Part shown: positions 46,301 to 55,415 of the stretch, in pieces | Layout of the letters: every line of letters begins with the position of its first letter | How positions within the stretch are numbered: position 1 is the stretch's first letter | Assembly (NCBI GenBank): GCA_020137815.1 | Contig: CM035361.1 | Location: 1,686,024-1,750,023, forward strand | DNA from: Hormiphora californensis | Lineage: Eukaryota; Ctenophora; Tentaculata; Cydippida; Pleurobrachiidae | Reading direction: 5' to 3' | Length of the DNA: 64,000 nt | The notes under the pieces: generated by a model | What the model was told of the DNA's origin: nothing | Database searches by the model: none | The model's input: only the letters and a program-made list of their open reading frames with translations | Program-made: the position numbers and the translations under genes

Positions 46301-49300
46301 CCAGGAAGGCCGCGGCCTCCAAAGCTTCAGGGCGGGAGGATTTACCCAGGTTGGTGATATTGGTTGTTATACTCGCACCAAATTTGTAGGCTAGGAGCGT
46401 TTTTTGAGCGAGCGGGTGGGTTTGGGCAGACAACGATACCAGTTTGACGATCACAGCTGCGGCTCGGTCCTCCATTTCTTTCTTGGAGATCGGCTTATCG
46501 GCTGATTTTGGCGCCGGCTTGGTTTCAGGATCCTTTGGGCTATCGATGCCCTCCACTTTGGTGTTTGACATTGTCTACACGGGAAATTTGAGGGAGGGTG
46601 CCGCCTCAAATTAATTTGTTTAAAGTAGTGTTGAAAAGTTTGAAACTCTACCTATACCCTGCTACCTATACCCTGCTCCAACACTGCATCTCTACACCCT
46701 CTCTACTGTTTACCTAACTACACATGGTCGCCCCATGATTGTACCACTATGATTGGTGAGTTTTAAACAAAGACCTTAATTCACCCTTCACCGTTCATTA
46801 TCAAATCATGAATTCCCCCAACCATATCCCATGCCAAGCCAAGCCAAGGTGATTGCAATCGATTGTTAGATCAGATGTTTATAATTAGAAAACTAAAAAT
46901 ATTAGACCGTGCAGTATACCATGCAAAAATATTTCATCCTAAGATTCCGATAAATCAAGGTTTGACTGCATACTTAGTAAGATTGAAGTAGTTATCAGGA
47001 CTGTTATAATTAACTTACCAATTTCTGTAGGAGGGGTGCTCTTCTTTCCCCCAAATCATAGTTATCAGCACTGTACTTACCAATTTCTGTAGGAGGGGTG
47101 CTCTTCTTTCCCCCAAATCATAGTTATCAGGACTGTAATTAACTTACCAATTTCTGTAGGAGGGGTGCTCTTCTGAACACACTTGATCCCCCAAATCATG
47201 TCTGATGTACAGATCTTGTACCAATCACGGGATACCTGATAGAGTAGAGGGGTAGTTAGCACTAGCTGGTAATATGGGGGAACATTTTTCTTTCTACAGT
47301 CGGACCCCGATTTACCGGATAAACTCTCCCCGATGTAGGAAATTAACAGTATTTGACCCCGATATACCGGGCAAAACCCTTTCCCCCGAGCTTCCCGGTA
47401 AATTGGGGTCCCACTGTAGTCTGTACTAACATGGGAGAAGTAGAAAAGAGAGATGGTTAGTTAGCTACAAAAAAGAAGGAATGTTTTGATCACCTCGCTC
47501 GCATTAATCAGGTCCTTTGCCGTCAGATAGGATAGGATTTTTAAGGTTAAATCTGTTGGTAACTTGGTCACAAAGTCTCTATACCTTCGTAGCTGGGGGA
47601 GGAATCTTTATTAACTTAACCATTACGTGCAACTAATTATCAGATTCTATAGAAGTAGAAGTTGCATACAGTGTCAATTTAATTCTGCTGAATGTATAAT
47701 ATACGGTCATTTCAAATTATTCTCTTTGAAATTTTGCCAGTTGTTACTCTACCGAACCCTCACAGATTTGTGATGTGAACTACAAAGTACTCACATTGAG
47801 AAGTAGAGTTGTGTAGTATAATTCCTGGACAGACAGACGGCATAAGATGAGATACAGAGACTCCAACTTTTCTTTGTCTGAGAGAGATGAGACGGATTAC
47901 TGTTACTGTTTCGAGAAAGCCAGATTTGAAAGAAGGGTTCATACCTTATCCTTATTATAATTTGCAAATGAACGTCGTAGTGATGAGGAGTATGATGACC
48001 TATCATCACGTGCAAATGGTGGGGGGTTGCCAAGGAGGTGCCTTGGAAGGGGTATTGGAGGGGGATACTGCACGTGCATGTTGTTGGTTGTTTGTTGCGT
48101 GTTCCTGTGTTGTTCCTGTGTTGTTCCTGTGGTGTTTTGGGATCTACTGCTGGGGCCCCCATGATTGCCAAAGCTTTTCTACCTACGTACCCCATTGATT
48201 CTCTTCACATCTACACTTCTACGGATCTTTATCACCTAATTCTACATACATTATTCAGCGGAATTTCCCTTGATGTTTATCAACAGCGCTCTACCACTCT
48301 ACCAACCTCCGTATTCTTTACCCCAACATGGAGAGACAAAGAGTGAGAGGGGGGGGCATAGAGACGGGTGGGGGGAGGTGTGTTGTAGGACTTAACAATG
48401 GGCTTTCTAGTCCTTATTATAAAGTACAAATGCGTGGCGTGATGAGGATGGTGACCTATCCTCACGTGCAAATGGTGGGGGGTTGCCAAGGGGGTGGCTT
48501 GGAAGGGGTATTGGAGGGGGGATACTGCACGTGCATGTTGTTGGTTGTTTGTTGTGTGTTCCTGTGTGGTGTTTCGTGGTGTTTTGGGATCTACTACTGG
48601 GGCCGCCATGATTGCCAAAGCCTTTCTACCTACGTACCCCGTTGACTCTCTACACAGCTACTACAATTCTACGGATCTTTATCACCTGATTCTACATATG
48701 TTATTCAGTGAGATTTCCCTTGATGTTTATCACCAGCGCTCTACAAGTACTAAACTCCGTATTCTTTACCCCGACATGGAGAGACGAAGATCAGTAAGAG
48801 GGGGGGGGGGGCATAGAGACGGGTGGGGGGGGGGGGGGGGGTATTGTAGGACTTAGCAATGGGCTTTCTAGTCCTTATTATAAAGTACAAATGCGTGGCG
48901 TCGTGATGACCTATCCTCACGTGCAAATAGAGGGGGTTGCCAAGGTTGGAGGTTTTGGGGGATACTGCACGTGCATGTTGTTGGTTGTTTGTTGTGTGTT
49001 CCTGTGGTGTTCCTGTGGTGTTTTGGGATCTACTGCTGGCGCCCCATGATTGCCAAAGCCTTTCTACCTACGTACCCCGTTGATTCTCTACACAGCTACA
49101 ATTCTACGGATCTTTATCACCTGATTCTACATGTTATTCAGCGGGATTTCCCTTGATGTTTATCACCAGCGCTCTACCACTACCAACCTCCGTATTCTTT
49201 ACCCCGACATGGAGAGACGAAGAGTAAGAGGGGGGGGGGGGGACATATAGTCGGGGGGGGGGGGGGGGGGGGGTGGTGTTGTAGGACTTAACAATGGGCT

Positions 49301-52300
49301 TTCTAGTCCTTATTATAAAGTACAAATGAACGTCGTGAGGAGGATGATGACCTATCCACACGTGCAAATAGAGGGGGTTGCCAAGGAGGTGGCTTGGGAG
49401 GGGTATTGGAGGGGATACTGCACGTGCATGTTATTGTTTGTTTGTTGCGTGTTCCTGTGGCTGTTGTTGTTGGTGTTTTGGGATCTACTGTGGGGGCCGC
49501 CATGATTGCCAAAGCCTTTCTACCTACGTACCCCGTTGATTCTCTACACAGCTGGGGGGGGGGGGGGGGCCCGCGTATTAAATTGTCCGTGTTTATTTAG
49601 GACATTAAAAGACATTAAAGGACATTATAAGACATTAAAAGACATTAAATTATAACTTCCATAAACCATTCCAAAATGTGTTACCAAACATGTTTACCAC
49701 CAATGTACTACTAAAGGTCCCATCTTTCGATTCCAATGAATGTCATAAATGTTCACTGGTGATTAGGCTTGCTTTTGCGTGGGTGCGGTACCTTTTTTAC
49801 ATACATGCATATTTCAAGCCTAGACGATATCTCAAAATCATCTTATGAAACGAGTAGAAAAGACACCGAAGGCTTTAGAGTGAGAGAGAACAGCCCCGAT
49901 TTTGATGAAACTTGGTCAGAATAGTGTTTGGTGTCAAAAAAAATTTAGTGCTCAACTCCTAAATTTACGATTTTTAGGTTTTTTAGGTTTTTTGGTTTTT
50001 GGGGGGGGTGCAGCCCCAAAAAAATTCAAACTTTTTCCGAAACCCAGGGTATGGTTGGTTTTTTTTGGTTTTTTTTGGTTGAAATTTCTTTGATTTTTTT
50101 TGGTCGTTTTTGATTTTTTTTGGTCGTTTTTGATTTTTTTTGGTCGTTTTTGATTTTTTTTGATCTTTTTTTGATTTTTTTTGATCGTTTTTGATTTTTT
50201 TTGAATTTTTTTTGAATTTTTTTGATCGTTTTTGAATTTTTATGATCGTTTTTGATTTTTTTTAATTGTTTAATGTTGAACAAAAAAGTTCAAAAAAAAT
50301 CAAAAACGATCAAATAAAATCAAAAACGATCAAAAAAATTCAAAAAAATCAAAAACGATCAAAAAATTCAACAAAAAAATCAAAAACGATCAAAAAAAAT
50401 AAAAAAAGATCAAAAAAAATCAAAAACGACCAAAAAAAATCAAAAAAGATCAAAAAAAATCAAAAACGACCAAAAAAAATAAAAAAAATCAAAAACGACC
50501 AAAAAAAATCAAAAAAGATCAAAAAAAATCAAAAACGACCAAAAAAAATCAAAAACGACCAAAAAAAATCAACACTTTTGAAAATCCAGGGTATGGTTGG
50601 TTTTTTTTGGGCTGCACCCCCCCCGTTTTTATGGGTTTCAGGAACTTCCTAGAACAAAATGAATAGAACCATCTTTCTCAGCGTGAAATTCTGTATCGAT
50701 TTTAGTGGCTATAAACCTTTCTATGACGTAGAGTTATCCCAAACGGGTACATGTTATAGGGGCGGGTACATGTTTTAGGCTAACGGGCGAACCTCTTGTC
50801 TATATTATAAAGCAGAGAACAGTGCAAGACAAAATTTGGAGGAGGGGGTTTTAGGGTTTGCACGTGGAAAATTGGCGTGTTGTTAGGGGTGGTTGGTGGG
50901 GGGTTTGGGGAGTTGCCATGATGGTGGGCAAGAGTGTTAATACTGCACGTGCATGTTGTTGGGTGTTGTATTGCGTGTTCCTGTGGTGTTTTGTGGTGTT
51001 TGGCCATCTACTGCTGCGGCCCCGATAAATGCCAATGCTTTTCTACCAACGTATCCCTCTACACAGCTCCAGTTATACGGATCTTTATCACCTGATTCGG
51101 TATGTTCTTCAGCAGTACTCTAAAGATTTCCCTGTACCAGCTCCCATATTCACCAGCCCGATATGAAGAGACGACGATAGAGAGAAAGAGGGGGAGAGAG
51201 AGATAGATAGATATATAGATAGATAGATAGATAGAGAGAGCGAGAGAGAGAAAGAGAAAGAGAGAGAGAGGGGGAATCGAATGATGGGGTAAGTGGGATA
51301 GAGAGAGAGAGGGGGATAGGGGGATAGATGGAGACTATCCATTGGAGAGGGGACTTGGAAAGAGAGGGAGATGGAGAGGGGGAAAGAGAGACATATAATA
51401 GACGGGGGGGGGGTGTTGTAGGACTCCAACTGGCTGTAAGGGGGTTATGGGGTGATTTGGTTAACATAGCCCGGGGGCGGGGGAAGGAGGGTGTTGAGGA
51501 ATGAGTATTCAATAATGTGGGGCGAAAGCAGTCAATAGATATTGAAAGGATTTGATAGGGGTGGGGGGGGGGGAGTCAGTAGGGGGCGAGAGGAGTTTTG
51601 GGTCTTTTGCCTGGGCTCTCTAGTCTATATTATAAAGCAGAGATGGTTGCAAGACAATTGGTTTTTGGGGGGTTTTTAGGGCTTGCACGTGGAAAATTGG
51701 CATGTTGTTAGGGGTGGTTGGTGGGGTTTGGGGCGTGCACGTGCGTGTGTAAAGCCTTTCTAATGTTGGAAATTCATGGCTCTTTTGAAAGAGCTTGATA
51801 TTATCTTTCCAATGAGCTTTGGTATTTTGAAATTGGTTGCGAAATGACAGAGTTATGGCGAAAATGGTGAAAAATTAGGGAAAATTTGGGGTTCTGAACT
51901 GCACTTCAGATCACAGATTGAGAGAGGAGTGAGGGGAGTATTCAGTATGGCGTTAGGGGAGTGAATTGAGGGTAAGATGGAGTGAATAGGGGACGATATT
52001 ATTCAATAGGGACCGAGGGGAATGAATAGGGATAAGAGGGGTGATGACTGAGGGGAGTCAACAGGGGGAAGGGGGGTGGAGTATGATCTCGCGACCGGAG
52101 GTGCCGCGAAGCGGCGCCGTAGGGAGCAAAGTAGGCATGAGCCAGGGATCGGGATTTAGAGGAGTCAATAGGGTGTGAGAGTTTTTTGTTCTTTTGCCTG
52201 GGCTCTCTATTACCTCTATATAACGGAACCTCTAATTAACGAAATCGGTAATAATTTCGTTAATTTTAGGTATCGTTAATTTCCAAAATAGCAAACATAT

Positions 52301-54543
52301 GGTACACAGGAAGAGCGTACTGTTCAGTGACAACAAAGTGTGGAGGAAAAAAGACAAAAATTTCGATATTACCATGGGTGCACTAGATGGAGCCGAAGCA
52401 TCTGACCTGGTAGGAATATACCTGCTACAGCAAATCCAGAACTACCTAGAATCAAACCACGAGGGTTGCCACAGCGGACTGTACAGAGACGATGGTTTGA
52501 TATACATCAATAACAGCAACGGACCACTTTTAAACCGAATTGAAAAACACCTGCACCGGCTATTCAAGAACAACGGAATGAAAATAACGGTGGAACAAGT
52601 GGGAAAAATTGTGAATATACTGGACGTCACTCTCAACGCAGAGACAGGAACCTTCAAACCATTCCGGAAACCCAATAGCAACACCACCTACGTGAACAAA
52701 TCCTCAAACCACCCACCTGTAATCCTGAAAAACATTCCAAGGACCATACAGGACCGCCTATGCAGTCTATCGCACTCGGAGAAAGAATTCGAAGAATGCA
52801 AGGATGTCTACCAAGAGGCATTGGTAAAAGCAGGATACAAATCTGACATGAATTTCACAAAAATTCAGCAAGGTGGAAAACACCGGAAGAGGAAAAGGGC
52901 GAGAAAAATCATTTGGTTCAACCCGCCATTCTCGAAAAATGTGGCTACGGATATCGGAAAACAGTTTTTCGACCTACTGAGGCTGCACTTTCCTCCCCAA
53001 CACCCATTTCACCGGCTCTTCAACAAAAAGACGGTAAAATTGTCCTACTCTACCATGATGAACATGGACAGCATCGTCAAGGCTACCAACAAGAAGCTCC
53101 TGAAGAAAGCAGAAGAGATGCATGAAGGGAAGGGAAAGGAATGCAACTGCAGGAAAGCCGAATCATGCCCCGTAAATAAAAAGTGCCTAACAACAGGGGT
53201 AGTGTACGAGGCTACTGTGAAGCACGGGAACAAGGAGTCAAAATACGTCGGAATGGCCGAGGGGACGTTTAAATCCAGACTGAACACACACAAAACTACA
53301 TTCAGACACGACAGATACAAAAACGAGACAGAACTGTCCAAACTAGTCTGGAGACTAAAGGACAGAGACATAAGACATGACATAACATGGCGATTATTAG
53401 CCAAAGCTCGCACATATCAACCTGGTAATATAACCTGTAATCTGTGTCTGGCGGAAAAGTACCACATCCTCAGAGGGAAGGACCTGATAAACAGGAAGAG
53501 CGAACTGTTAAACAAGTGTCCGCACAAGAGGAAGTATCTAGCCGTTAAACTCATGAAACATCCAACTTTATGAAGGAGCAGAGGACTGTTAACGAGTAAA
53601 CAAGTTTACATTTTTAATCCTGACGATCGCATTCGCGTGAAACATTTGTTGATTGTGTAAAAAACTTGTTTTTCACTTGTCAAAATAGTTAAGCTCTCCG
53701 CATCCACGGATCGAGCACTCTACCAGGATACTAACTTCTACATCTAGCTAGTACACCCAAACCGATTTTCGTTAATTTAAGGTATGTTAATTAAAGGTAC
53801 GCTAATAGGAGGTTCCGTTATATAGCGGTAATAAGGTATTCACCGTCCTGCACTTCAATTCTCGTAAGATATTTTGCACGTGCAGCATAGCGCGCCACCC
53901 TCGATCTAGCGCGGCCATCTCTCAAGATAGGACACCGCGCGTTACATTAAGTCGGCAGCGGGAAGACTAAGGATATTTTCGCGGGAACTGCAACAATACT
54001 ACCACTCATGAGTTCTTGGCTCGTCACCGGTCACCCTTTCGAGTGGAACAAATGTCGAACTGTCGGTTCCCGTTATGAAGTCACAACATGATGGCGCTTC
54101 CCAAACGGTTTCATGATTTGTAATTGAGAACAGAGAATAATTCTCAGAGAAGACTTCTCTGAGAAGTTCTTACCTGACCACTCGTTTTCATACCACGTTA
54201 AGAAACAGTTAACTTCTTTCTTGCACCTCCTGAGAAAGAAAGTAAACAGTTATCAATATCTGTCATTGTGTGTCAGAAGAAGGAGAGTGAGTGAGACAAG
54301 GTTTGTTATCACCCCATGTCATAATAATACTGTCTGGTAACCATAGCAACGACAGAACTAAAGAACTTAGAAGAATCAAGAAATAAAGGTGTTTAGAATT
54401 TCAGGAAGATATTCTTTTTAAAAGAGCCCAATTTTCAGGAACTAAGACATGGAATTAGTGCAGAGAATTAGCTACTCACTTTGATGGCATTTTCCTTGAC
54501 CGACTTGACTTGTACAGACCTCCAGAACTGTGGAACAAGGATT

Positions 54544-54599
<56 letters not shown>

Positions 54600-55310
54600 G
54601 AGAGAAGGAGAGAGAGAGAGATAGAGAGAGAGAGGCTGCGCTGAAGAGCCGAGGAGCGCGATCTCGCGCGATCGCTCTCTCTAGCGCTCTCGCTCTCTCC
54701 GCTACGGAGCGAGAGAGAGAAGATAGATACAGTAAGAAGGTGCAGAAATGTCATTAGCAGCTTGTCGCTATAGCGACCCCACACGCAGTCACATTACAAG
54801 AGAGATAAACATGAAAGTAAGATATAAAAAGAGGGAGATATGCAAGGAAAATACTGACAAGAGTTATACCGATTACATTGCATGTGACACATGAAACACT
54901 GACATCATATGGACCTTGTTGACACAGTCGATTAGCCAAATGTACTTCAATTGGAGAGTGCACACATGAAGTAACACATGAAGTAACACATGAAGTAACA
55001 CATGAAGTAACAGTGAAACACGATATAAAACTCACGACAGGGAAAAAGAGGATGAATTCTCATTGACAATTTCCTCAATGTCTTCCTATCAGATTTAGTT
55101 TTAGATTCAGTAATTAGTAGTGAGTTTAGATTCAGAATTCGGAAAAATATAATCCTTTCTTAGATGAGTTTAGACTCAGAATAGGTCGGGAAGATGTCCT
55201 CTCTTGGATGTCATTGTTTGTGCGATTGTGTTACTGCAGTCGAGCTTAGTCAATGTCTAAGCTATTGCTTGTCATTACAAGAATGTGCGAGAAACCTGTA
55301 GTCTCACACA

Positions 55311-55373
<63 letters not shown>

Positions 55374-55380
55374 GCTCTCA

Positions 55381-55415
<35 letters not shown>

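Larger units (their letters stand above)
41925..46595 (-). mobile_element. CR1-like LINE, near full length, two ORFs
   Basis: A non-LTR retrotransposon running from about 46595 (5') to a tail of three ATTACAAG units (41925-41948). Short tandem tails of this kind, rather than poly-A, are typical of CR1/L2-type LINEs. ORF1 and ORF2 overlap in different frames. It has landed in exon 3 of the small secreted-protein gene and within an intron of the F-box gene, in the same orientation as the latter. The target duplication was not identified. Confidence 0.9.

Noticed and set aside
50026-50652. Lys/Asn-rich open frames
   Set aside because: Translation of GATC-AAAAA repeat units in a palindromic element.
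54172-54214. Possible extra F-box gene exon (KEVNCFLTWYENEWSG)
   Set aside because: Its donor phase does not fit the next exon at 47592, whereas joining 54480 to 47592 directly does.
54754-55035. Cys/Thr/Ser/Val repeat frame on the minus strand
   Set aside because: Product of the ACATGAAGTAAC tandem repeat.
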